From NCBI RefSeq assembly GCF_018139145.2, contig NC_059480.1, forward strand, positions 14,198,428 to 14,262,427: a stretch of DNA of 64,000 nucleotides, given 5' to 3'. Positions 22,901 to 35,000 of the stretch are shown piece by piece. The stretch's first letter is position 1. Each line of letters opens with the position of its first letter. This DNA comes from Gymnogyps californianus. Taxonomy: Eukaryota > Chordata > Aves > Accipitriformes > Cathartidae. The notes under the pieces are model-generated. The model saw nothing but the letters and a program-made list of their open reading frames with translations, ran no database searches and was not told the origin of the DNA. A program made the position numbers and the translations under genes.

Positions 22901-23302
22901 TGTCCTGGTTTCGGCTGGGACAGAGTTAACTCTCTTCTTAGTAGCTGGTACAGTGCTGTGTTTTGGATTTAGTGTGAGAATAATGTTGATAACACACTGA
23001 TGTTTTAGTTGTTGCTAAGTAGCACTTATCTTAAGCCAAGGACTTTTCAGTTTCCCATGCTCTGCCAGCAAGCAGGTGTGCAAGAAGCTGGGAGGGGGCA
23101 TGGCCGGGGCAGCTGACCTGAACTAGCCAAAGGGGTATTCCATACCATGGAACGTCATGCCCAGTATATAAACGGGGGGGAGTTGGCCGGGAGGCGCGGA
23201 TCGCGGCTCTGGCATCGGTCAGCGGGTGGTGAGCAATTGCATTGTGCATCACTTGTCTTTTCTTGGGTGTTGGCTTTTTTTGTTGTTTTATTCTTTTTCA
23301 TT
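22901..23302 (+). mobile_element. 3'-truncated sister LTR, same ERVL-like family
   Basis: The left end TGTCCTGGTTTCGGCTGGGA aligns with the solo LTR from its first base and similarity runs for about 400 bp to TTCTTTTTCATT, then stops, so the last third (distal R and U5) is missing. It has the same TATA box (TATATAAA, 23165-23172). Compared with 16950-17538 it lacks about a dozen bases after the GCGGATCGCGG block and keeps more CpG sites (for example GGCGCGGATCGCGG against GGGGTGGATTGCTG). No target-site duplicate can be called because the right end is lost. It is in the same orientation as the complete solo LTR 5.4 kb to the left, but they are separate insertions. Confidence 0.9.
23165..23172 (+). 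promoter_or_regulatory. TATA box of the truncated LTR
   Basis: TATATAAA at the position matching 17214-17220 in the complete LTR. The downstream polyadenylation region is missing, so any transcript started here would read through into flanking DNA. Activity is not shown. Confidence 0.55.
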
Positions 23303-26300
23303 GAGACTTTACAGAGAAGTACCTGATTCTGCAAATAGTTCTACGAAATGATTAACCTTTGCAAATGCCAGGATACTTACTGACAACTATGTTGATGTTG
23401 TATATCCCTATCTCCCCATATGTAATTCTCTGTATATATTTATGTGTGAGCTAATTTTGCATGATCTTGGTGGAGGACAGGGCAGTGGCTTGGTTTGGCT
23501 CATTTAAAATACTGATGATGATGGCCTTAGAAGTGACTATAATAATAATCATGGCATTTTTAATGTCTAAATTACTGCAGAACCTGAAAACACTCCTCTT
23601 GCTTCCAAGGCAGATGTAGGATTGAACAGAAGATGAATGGCACATCTCTATCAGCCAGTGCATTTTGATAATTGATCAAATTTCCATTTTAATTAGAAAA
23701 CATGCACCCAAAGTGGGTGGGATCACAAGATTCTATCATCAGCTCAGTTTTTCTTAATCCTCTAGGGTGAATGAAAAAATAAAGTGGCTGGCCTTTTGCT
23801 AACTCTGAATTCAAGAGATTGCCTTGACCACTGCTTGTTCAATTTTTCTAGGAATGTCTTTTGTGCTGTATGCTCTCTGATTGAAAATACCTTTTAATTT
23901 CCTGAATACATATATGTATACAATGAATATTAATCAAGAGCTGATTAGTATCTCTTCTGCCAGCACACAATAATATTTTATCAGAGACAGATTGTATCTG
24001 CAATTGCATATTTAAAGTCTACACTGGAATGGCTCATCAGTTTGACTGAGTATGGACATTGAAGTCCTCCACTAAAATTTTAGATTTTCTTGTCTATAAG
24101 TAAATTTTGCTAACCAGGAAAATGGAACTAAAAAACCCTCAAATACGTACTTATTTTTATTCCAGTACAACTGTCATTTCCTTACTTTCAGATATCCTAG
24201 CCAGCGGAGCCATCAGTATTGCTGGTGCTATATTTGGCTAAAATCTTACCACCAGTCTCAGTTGCTGGCATGGGAGGGAAGGACTCCTTCCCCCAAGGGG
24301 CGCAGAAAGGTTACAGAGCTACAAACCTGAAGGCTAGACCCAACCCTTGCAACCTTTGCATGAGGTGAAAAAAACAGAGAAAGTTAATAGACTGCCCACC
24401 TGCTAAAATTGATGCTGCAGACTGCCCACAGGAGAACTGTCAAGGAATCCAGCCCCATATCGCTCGGGGAATGACAGACCTCTGCCGTGGCTCTTCAAAC
24501 TCTGCTCCCATCCCTGCCCTTCTGCCCAGGGAAATGCCACTTGCTGTATGTACCCAGAAACCGTGACAACCTTGGAGAAAGGGAGAGTAAGGTTTGCCTT
24601 TTAGTTTCTTCATAATGAAGTCAAACTTTTAGTCTGCTTACCTCAAAATGCTTTCTGTTTTGTATCCTCTGGTGGCTGAGGCTCTGCCTTGCATGCAGGA
24701 AGACAGATTGAGTGCTAATTCTACCACCTGTAGACCTTGTTTATTTCAAAATGTCACGTGTTTTTTATATCTTAAGTGCCAAGAGAGATGTTCTCCCAGG
24801 ATGCCAAAAATCAGTCATTATTATAACACAGATATTAAGCCACCCATGTTTCAAACACATCAGTCAAAGACATCTGTCCTGCAAGTGTACAGCAGAAAGG
24901 GCAGCACGTTATTAGAGAGAAAGAGAGAGAGAGATACCAGGGGAGCCAAAATCATTATCTGAATATATCACTGAGGCTGTCTGAATGCTGTAGGACCCAT
25001 GGCAGAGCCCACATATTGTAATGGAAATTTCAGTACTCTGTGATCATGTAATTGCTCCACAGTAATTCCTTCTAGCAGCTTCTCATAATGTTTCATCACA
25101 GAAGAATACGGGCTCTGAAAAATCCCACCTTTGGGTTCGAGTCGTTGCAAAAATTCTGTTTTTCCAGAAAGTTGAGGAGGAAAAAGCACATCCAGAAGCC
25201 CATTTCCTTACCTCCAGGCTTTATGCAAGTTGTCAAAAATACATCTAGCCCCCATTAGGCACATCCTAACACTTATTCTGGAGTCCAGTGACAAACTGCA
25301 TAGGAGTAAGAAAGGCAAGAAGAGGAAACTTTCTGACGGCATCTGCTAGGCCCACGTTGGCTGTCTTGATGAGGCATGTCAGGACACATTGGTAGTGCGC
25401 AGTGAGGCTGAAGATTCCCTACTGGCTGGAACCGAGTCATTTGCCAGGCTTTCCTTGTCAGGGAGAGTTAAACCAGTCACTGATCCTAATTCTAACACTG
25501 TTGTTGCAGCATTCCAATTTTTAATCGCTACGTGACTTGTCAGGTTGAATACAAGCCACATGAATAAAATTTAAAAACCTCCTAATAATGAGGGAGTCAA
25601 AGATTACTAGCACTCGGTGTTTCTACAGTTACCTTTCCATTTCCTAAAAGTGGAATCAAGGTGTAAATACCCTCATTTCCAGTTGCCCTTTATTTTTCCA
25701 TTTTCCTCCACAATAACTCTTTTCCTGAAGCCGATCAAGATAAGTCATCAGTAAGCAGCACATTCCTGCACCCCCTGTACAGTGCTGGGGGAGCTTCCTT
25801 CAGCCTTAAGAGCACAATTCAAAACGGGGATCCCCTTCTTCCACAATTAGGGAGCAATACAGTTGACAATTATGTAGAAAGATAAACTTGCCACATGCAT
25901 TCATCCTAGGGTGGTAGCCCCTTTTTTCTAGTTGCTTTTCTCCCCGAGTTTTAAAACATATGAGAAGCGAGTCTCTTGCTGTCTATGAGCATTGTCTTTG
26001 GAATGTCACAGCTTTGCGTATCACCAATTTGTCTGTAAATGTTTGAAATTTGAAGTAGTTGTAGAAGATGGAGGCAAGCAAAGTGGGAGCCACTCAGAAG
26101 GAAAGGGCATTTTTCAGGCTAGCAAACTGACACATACACAGCCTGGTGTTCCTTTCCCCATGACAGAGGACAGCTGGGACAGATGTGCCTCATGCTGTAA
26201 GTTCCTGGATGCTGACAAACAAATCAACTTCCAGTAGGCTCTGAGTTCTCATCTGCAATTGAACTAATTTACCATCTTCATCTGCTGTGTGAATGAAATA

Positions 26301-29070
26301 CAATAATTGATTTCAAAAGACACCAGCATGCTAACAAATAGGGGCTGCTGAACGCCAGTCTTCTTCAATGAAAAATTAGCTTATCCTTAGCAGTGTTTCA
26401 GTTCACTGATTTCTTTTTGTTTGATTGTTTTTGTTATAGAATGCTTAAATTCACAGTACTTTCCACAAAAGAAAACCCGCACTGTAATCTCTAATCACGG
26501 CAGAAAAGGCAGGGTCGTTTGACTTCATCTTGGCTCGACATTAGAAGTAAACTTACAGCACACAATAAAGCTAAAGCTACATGCAGGAAGAGTTAAATGC
26601 AATGTTCCAGTTATGGCTTTAACAGTGATATCAACATACAACTGGAGCAATTCAATATTTTAAAAGTTTAATAATATGTGGAAAGTAAGTTCAGCATCAG
26701 AGCTGAGACAAGAAAAATGGGATCATCCAATTAAAAATGAAAAGACGTGATGAATCTGTCAGTGTTTGAGATGTGGTTCATTTAAAAGGCTGTTGTACGC
26801 TGCATATTTTAGATTGAGCTCAGTGATTACTGCAAAATGTTTTGTTTTCGTGCAAAAAAATGTTTAGCTGGGAATACAAAGGCAAGATGCAGCAGAAAGA
26901 ACTGTGGACCCAGAATGGTGTGTACTTCGCCTCCAGACGAGGCAGCTGCTGTGGCAGGGCTACCTATTTATCAGTGCAACTTCTGTAGCTAACACAGCGT
27001 CTGGAATCCATTCCCACCTTCAGGAGGAAATTCTTCACGGCAGTGAGACAGGAACAAGGGCTGTAACTCCTAGGTGCCTCCTGTATTTGGGGAAATCTCC
27101 TTGGAGCCTCTCCAGCCCTATCTATGTTTTTCCTGGAAGCCCATTGCAGCTCCAAGGAACTCTTCAAGGCTCCAAGAAAAAATTATGGCGGAAGCTGCCC
27201 TTTTCTTAGTAGAACAGAAAAATTTGTGCTGAATAGTGTTCCTGGGTGCTGCTTTGGTCCCTCCATTTTACTCAGCTGTTATTAAAACCCCTGTTCACCT
27301 CAGAAGTTAATCAGTGCCACAAAGCCTGTGCTATCCCTCCTTTTGGAAGCTGAAAAGTACATCATTGAAATCATAACAAACTTAAGGTGTGACTTTACAC
27401 AAGAGTAAAATTAATGAGCACTTACATGTATTGCTACTTACCTGATGATTTGTCTAGTGCAGTGGCTGCTGTGCTCTGCACCATCCCTGTTGCTATCTCT
27501 CCTTCCTGTGAATATGAACTGATCTGGTAGAACTCATAAGGCTTTTAAAGTGTAAATAAAATCTTTCACCAAGGAGCATTCTTGGTTCTATGCCCCAGTT
27601 TCAGAAATGCACACAACTAGGATTCAACAAAACTTTCCTAACCACAAAAAGTACCAGGAGAGGGGCAGAAAAGCCACATTTTCTTTTTAAAAACTCAAAC
27701 CATGGGTAGTTTGAGTCTTTGTTCTCTTTTATTCTGATCATCACAGGTCGAGCAAAATCACACTTTTTCCTCAGTTCAGAAAAAGGTTTTCTTTTTGTCA
27801 TTTCTATTATGAGCAAACTGGGATGAATGTGATTTTGAGTTGGGCTTGGAAATAGCTCATAAGTTAAGTTTTGGTTTTGCAGAACAAAATCTGAGCTTGT
27901 GTTGGACAAAACATGCTTCTCATTATCAAAATCATGAACTTGTATAGACGTGTATAAAAATAAGATTTAGCCTTTTTAATCTTTCCTGACAACCCAGGGT
28001 ACCTGAACTTTTTGCCTTCTCTCTGAACCATAACTTGGTTGAGATTTCCAAAAGAAGGAAACAGGATTAAATTTGATTAAGGGTTGCAGTGGTTCAATGT
28101 AGATTAAATTATTTTTATCTACCCTGATTTGATCTTGTATTGAGAAACTAAGCTGATCTTGCACTTTAGTTACCCATGTTTTACAACAATGAATTTCTCT
28201 ATACAAAATTTATGCAGATGACATACGACACTCCTTTATCAACAGTTTAGCAAATTACTATAAAACCTTGAAACACTCATTTCAGATGTTTATCTTTGAC
28301 CTCAGTTTCTGTTGAATATACTGGAGTAAAATCTAAACCAAAATTAACCCTACACTTTTATGTCATTATACAGCCAAAACTTGCCCCAAAAACCTCTGTG
28401 CATCTCTTAGTTGCCTTCGATTTAGATTGATTATGTCTTTATACTGGGGAGAGGGCCTGCCCGATAAAAGAATGGCTTAATCTTTATTTGCCTAGAGCAG
28501 TTAGAAAAATAAGTGAAGCAAGCAGCCTTCTGTGACTGATTTCTGCTCACTTACGGCAATTCACCCTTGAAACAGAGAATAATTGTTCTCTGTCCTTTTT
28601 CAGATATTGTCTTCCCTTTCATGTATTATATCCAAATAATCTTTAAGATTTTGAACATTAAAGGAATACAGGGTGAATCAAAACCATACACCAGGCTAAA
28701 TTCCGCCTTGAGAGGCATACTCACAGTTTTCATAAAAGCCAGTGGAAGCCGTGCACATATCTAGAAGCAAAATTTGGGCCATAGTCTCCTTAAATTCTGA
28801 ATTTTAAAAAAAGAAAAAAGAAAGGAAAAAAAGATAACTTCTGTTTCAAGCAACAGGATATGAATGTGTGGGCTTTGATCAAACTACTGGGTGTCAACAA
28901 TATGATAATCTTTAGAATTGTACATTGTAAAGGAATTTAATTCCTAGATGGTACCCATCTGGACAAGAATCATGGGTCTGCCTGTGGAAATTCCCTACTT
29001 GAGGTACCTTTTGCTTCTGTACATCAATTTTGTGTGGAAAATGTAACGAAAGTTTCCCTTCAGCACCCAC
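23303..29070. other. AT-rich non-coding DNA, no gene seen
   Basis: No exon, RNA gene or firm repeat is recognised. A short GA microsatellite lies at 24914-24936. At 27020-27060 a GGAGGAAATTCTTCACGGCA stretch weakly recalls CR1 ORF2-derived sequence but too briefly to call. Poly-purine AAAAGAAAAAAGAAAGGAAA lies at about 28804-28830. A TAATT-rich block is at 26270-26470. Confidence 0.45.
24914..24936. repeat. Short GA-rich microsatellite
   Basis: AGAGAGAAAGAGAGAGAGAG with one interruption. Short and probably of low variability. Confidence 0.7.
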
Positions 29071-29098
29071 AGAGAAGGTGGACCGTACCACCTTCTCT
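29071..29098. repeat. Perfect 11-bp-stem hairpin, 6-nt loop
   Basis: Arms AGAGAAGGTGG (29071-29081) and CCACCTTCTCT (29088-29098) are exact reverse complements around the loop ACCGTA. Nothing nearby indicates an RNA gene. It may be a palindromic repeat relic or a chance hairpin. Confidence 0.7.
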
Positions 29099-32000
29099 TT
29101 CATTTAGCTCTATTTTTAATAAGAACATTTCTTTCTTTCCTGCTGCTGGTCAAGTGGTTGGCAATGGCCAACAAGTTATATGCCTTCTCCTATTCAGAAG
29201 GAACCTAACAAGTCTTTTCATCTAGTTTATGTCTAGCCATCATGTCCTTATCATACCAGCCTGGTCTTGAGACTGAAACAACTCCTAGCAATCCCAAGTT
29301 TAGGAATCCTCATTGTCAATATTTCTCTTTAATTGTATGTACATTAAATTATTGATACTCCAGTAACAAAATTGTACCTTTAACAATTGAGATGGCTCGT
29401 AATTCACTCTGAAACCTTCTTTTTTAGTGACTTCTTCCTCAGAGCGGCATCTTACAAATTCCTTTCTATCAGTGGAACTGAGGACACACACTGTGATATT
29501 GCAAACTAAATGTTAAGAACAGGTTTTGAACTGCAAGAGTTCATCAAGCTCTGTAAGAATTCTTAATTTTAGGGTTAAAGGATGATAAAAGGCAAAAGTA
29601 AACTTTCCTGTAAGCAAATAATAATAATAAAAAATCAGTTATAATCTAAAATGTGGAAAGGAATGTTTTTATATAGCCATCCTTAGCAAGTGAAGGCTGA
29701 GTACCTGGCAAATATATTTGTTGGAAATGCATAATTAAAACTGGAATAGCAAACTGTTCAGAATTATTCAGTTGTGGTCCTTCAAAAGCTGTAATTATAC
29801 ATCTTGCAACTGACTCTTGTCTACTGCTTGGTAGTTCAGTTAGTTGTACTCTATCCAAAAATGGAGCACTTAAGCTTTTCAGAGGAAGGGTCTTCCAGTG
29901 TCTCCTCTGGCAGGGAGACCTGTATTTAGGAAGTGATCTACTTCCATAGGTCATATACCTGGGGACTGACCCAAAGCTGTAAATGGTAAACACCAAAATG
30001 GAGCAAAGATAAACTGCTGACCTTATAAAAATTATGGATGTTTCAATAGGATAAGGACTTCAATTGTGTCTTCCCTTTATTCAATCATACCCACTGTGTT
30101 GGACAAATCTGTGCTGGACAAATTTGTGTCAGCTAATACAGTTCTCTGCAGATGGTTTACAATGTGTGTGTTTACTATAAATTTTACACTGGAAACTACT
30201 GACAGCTGAATTTTGCTATGTCATGCAAGGTTCTTTCAAACACAGAGACTCACAGAGGGCTAGCAGGTACCAATTCTTTACCAGCTGACGCTGAGATGTT
30301 TGTAAAAGAAATCACTGTTTCACGTACCTAGGTACATTATCAAGAAGATGCTGACTTGTTGTATAATGATGTTAAAAGACAGAATTTTTACCAAACTTTA
30401 AATTAGAGAAAATATGAAGTTAAATATTTGTTTCTACATGAGACAGGCCTGCAAAATGAGCCATGTGTGCATAAGAATCCGAGCAGATCAGAAATAGGTG
30501 TCATTAATCTTAATTTATAATATAAATTCAATTTCTAATTTTTTAGGAGTCCTGAATCAACTACTTTTGACTTTTCAGATAATCAAACTTCCCACTACAA
30601 TAAAACATGTAACATTTCTGTAAGGGATAGTGGGTGAGGGCATCATCTGCTAAGCTCCCAAGTTGCACTTGTGCTTGCAACTGTGCTATTTGTGGTTCTT
30701 CCTTTTGCCAGTATTTCCTTGACATAGAATTTCTAAAGTATTATGTCCTGTTTTAAAAGTAATGGTTTAATAAGTAGACATGAACGGGTATGTAGTCTTT
30801 CAAAAATCCAGCTTGCTAACAGTCCATCCTTTCTTAGCCTTTACGGTTAGAAATAAGATGTGGTTTTACTGTGACACACTGTGAGAATCTGTATCTCGTT
30901 GCTTAGATCATGGATGAGCAACAATGCCTTTTTTCAAAGTTTCACAGACTAGCAAACTTAAAGTAGCTCCTTTTAATTGAAACCCAGACATACTTTTAGG
31001 TAAAAACAAAACTGAGCTGGCTTGAGTTTTTCCCAAGCCAAACAAAAGAGATTGGAACTTTCCATTGTTTTTGTCTGCCAACCATGCATTGTTAAAGGAA
31101 TCGAAATAAAGAGGGAAAGGGGTCAAGGGTTATAGAGCTCATATTTCCACTCTACATGACCCCATCTCAGCAATAGTGGGACCCTCGTGATCAGTTCCTG
31201 TTGGTCTAATGGAACAGCCATTTCTTAAGAAAAGGAATTACTGCGTACAGTACCTTTGTGACTAACAGAAGAATACACTAGCTCTTCAAAGGTCCTTTTA
31301 TTACAGCCTCTGAAGAGGACTCTGACATTACTTTCTTGAGATTATAATGAAAACAGCTGTACTTGTACCAATTCCCCTTTTTATTATTTTTTTGTAACAA
31401 AACAAGATTGATGTTATGCCACTTTCTGTTCTGTCATGAGAATAAGGTATCACAAATGCTAATAACCACCACAGCAGAAATATATACTACACTGATCTTT
31501 TCACTGGTCTTTAATTTGGGCAGCTGGCCACTGAATTCCTTCCTAAAAATCTGTGCTGCCTATAAACAAAGGGAAAAATGGCCAACAAAATCAAACGTGC
31601 ACATTTAAAACTGTTCATCTGACTAGTCCAATTCAAAGCCTACATGAGCAATGCAAATATGATACTTTGATTTTGTGATTCTAGGCACAGAAATCTTAAT
31701 ACACATTCTTCTGACGATGGATTGTGGCAGAATGAAAAATACCACAAACAACCGATTCTCATTAAAATCTGAAGCTTGTAATCCCTTCGTTCTTATTGGT
31801 TGCTTTGTCAAAGACTTCTTAAGAGATTATTAAGCTTATTAATGAAAGTCCAGAAGTAATTTTAAGTGGTTTCCCCCCTTATGTTTATAAGACAGTAAAA
31901 TTAAACATGCTGTGGTTGTTATTTTTTCCAGCGTCGAAGGCAATGCAAGAAGGCAGGATCTGGCAATAACAGCTGTCAAGATTCCCAAACCAAGAAATGC

Positions 32001-35000
32001 AAACACCTACTGTCCAAATTATTGCTGTACTGGTAGAAACAGGACAGTAGTCTTTAGTGTTTCTGCTAATAAGCCAGAACAGAACTGTGTATTGCCAGTT
32101 AAATTTCTTTTTCACTGAGTCAACTTTTCACAGTGATCAGATGCACAACTTTTCTACTCTCTGCATTTCAGTTCAATCCCCTATCTATCTTCACAACAAG
32201 CACCAGTGGCCTCTTGTTGACATGAATATCACACAGAAAATGATGTGGTGCCTGATGATGCTCAGAATTTGTGAGTAAAGCTTTCTAAATGAGGATTTTG
32301 GATCCTTAGTTCCAACCATCAGCAATGATTTAGATACTTCAGAACTTTGCTGGAAGCCGGAAGACAAGGTTTCCAAAAGCCAAAAGAAGTGCCTCGTGGA
32401 AAATTCAGAATCAGCTGAAGATATAATTTTATTGAATAAATGCTTTTGCAGATATGACTATTCTGTTCATTAGTAAATGAAACATAATCATTTTAGAAAA
32501 TTATAAATTTAGTAAAATTCGTATGAAATGGAGTATGAGGAAGAAAGTTCTACAAATACAGTCCCCAAAGTGAAAGCATAATGACAGAACGTCTACATGT
32601 CAAAGTTAATTCAATGTTTGGAAAGTTTCCATTCTTGGTTTCATTTCAAACGAACAACAACATTAAAGTGATATGTAAGGAAGTAACAGAGATATCTGAA
32701 TTATTATGTTTGTGAGTAACTGGGAGACCAGACACTGCTTAAAAAAAAAGGAGCCTGCTGAAATGTTCAAAAAGACAAGAACATTGTATATGCTATAAGA
32801 AGAGATGATAAAGGAAAAAAAAAGTTTAAGATGCTTAATATGAGAGGCATAAAATGGGGAGAAGATCCTAGAACCTCTGATGTTTATAGAGAAATGAAAC
32901 ACGGACAGGACAGGAGATCTAGTTTTGCTATATTGCAGCTGAGTTGGTTACGTATATGCTTATGCATATTTTTATACTCAGATACACATTACCAAATGTA
33001 TCTTGCACATTTGTGGAAATACATTAGCCAAAACCCTCTGCAGGCTGGGGCAACTTTGTTTACACCGGTATACTAGCAACTGTGGTGATTCTGCAGCCAT
33101 GTGTTTTGAATGCAGCTACACTTAGGAAGGGGAAGGAGAGAATGCAGCAGGGTGAATGGTGCCTTGTAAACAAGCTATTACAGGAATTGATTTGTGTTGT
33201 ATTACAGGGGTATTCATTATTCCTTTCCAACTTCTGGGCAGATGATGTAGTTTTTGCCTACTAGTATAGTTTTGAATATGCATACTTCTTTCTTTTGTCT
33301 GAGCACTATTTTGTGCTGTAGACCTGGTTTTGCTACATAAACAATTGCTTCCTGCAGGTGGTTTGGTCGTGCAGCAGAGTAGCTACTTGGCTAGGTATGT
33401 TTGACATACAGAGCAGGTGGTTATGACTGTGAAAGCCTTCCAGAGGCCACGCACCACTGGGCATCTATACTGAACGGTGCAGCTGTTTTCCAGAGCTTGT
33501 AGTGCAAGAAAACCAGCAAAATGAGGAGGGAACACAATTGTACAGACTTGAAATGGCCACAATCGTTCACAAATTCGACCTAAAGAATTAGGTGTGGAGC
33601 TCCTTGTGGTTCCAGCACTAGCAAATTCAGTTTGTGGAGCTATTGTCACAAACAAATTTCTTGAAATTGTCATCTGGAGACCTCCTGCCCCAGATTTTGT
33701 ATCAGTGATTTAAGCTCAGAAACTTGTCTATGAACTTCAGAGATCAATATGTCAGTATAGATTTAGTACTACTGACTCTTTGGAGCCAATAACCTCCTTC
33801 TAAATAGCAGAGAAGACAAACGTGTGATGTATGTCCCAAAATACTCACTTACTTAAATCTGCAACAGCATATTCATTATACTCTGTGGATACATCTATAC
33901 CAACACAGGCACTGGAGCAATGGCAGCTAGCAGAAACTAGGTATAAGAATAGACAAAACAGGGGCTACAAGAGAAGCAAAGAAACAAATTGCATGACTAA
34001 AGAATATTGCTTAAAGGGGATAAATACAGGGTAATAATTCAAAAGGTAAGCAGGGTAACAGAGGACCTGTACAGAGAGTAATATCTGCATAGTGTGCCCA
34101 AGAGTAGAAGAAAGCCAGCTGGGCAAGAGAGGTTCAAATTTAAACTCAGAGGATGTTATAAGATAGTAGAAGGTAGGGAAAAGGATGTAACATAGAAAAA
34201 GAGCATTAGTGGGACCATTCTCAAAGCCAATGATTGACTGAAATGGAAGGATATAATGAGAGCAGAGCATTAAAGACAAGAATGGTAGAGTATCCGAAAA
34301 CTCTTAGTTACCTTAGACTGTAAAGTAAAAAGACACATGCAGGAACTGCCTGATCATTCCAGCATTTGAGAACAGATTTAATACTAGCCCTTTTTTTTCC
34401 CCATACTAATGGCTTTTTCTTACAACAATTTATTTTTTCCTACCGAGATGTGCACACATGCACACATACACACTGCCTTACACTCCTCTACAGCTAAGCA
34501 TGACCCAGAAGTACAATATCATCTTCTGCATTTGTTCAGATTCTTGGAAAAATGCTCAAGGGAGGCAATGCAGATCTGATATATGGATGCCAATTTGTCC
34601 CTCTGTCTTAACAACGCAGCCAAGGTCTGACCTTCCCCAGCTTCCAGCGGTTTCTGAGTAGAGGAAGGAAAAAAAAATCACCAGACTGTTATAGATGAAA
34701 AGAGCTCTGAAAATGGAAAGATGTTAATTAATATGTCATATATCTGTAACACATTTGGATTTTTAGTTACCTTTGTCAGCTTAAGATATTTGGATGAGGC
34801 ACTGGGATTATGCATGCTTATAAAGAAAGGCGTATACATACCTGTAAAGGAAGGTGCAGTATATGTTTTTTCTAATCAGAAGAAATTTAAATGATTTTTT
34901 TAATATCTTTTGTGAATCACTACTAAAGAAAGTGGCAACTTCTCAAGCTTTAAGAAAAAAGGAAGCAAAAGAAAAGCCTTTAGATGCCCACAGTAGGTGG

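Noticed and set aside
16950..23302. Full-length provirus bounded by two LTRs
   Set aside because: The left LTR has its own exact CATGA duplication on both sides, the right LTR is truncated, and the integrase relic between them is of a different type and far older.
26904..27209. 101-codon frame and weak CR1-like phrase
   Set aside because: Only about 40 bases (GGAGGAAATTCTTCA and GTGAGACAGGAACA) resemble CR1; flanking sequence does not, so neither a CR1 nor a gene is called.
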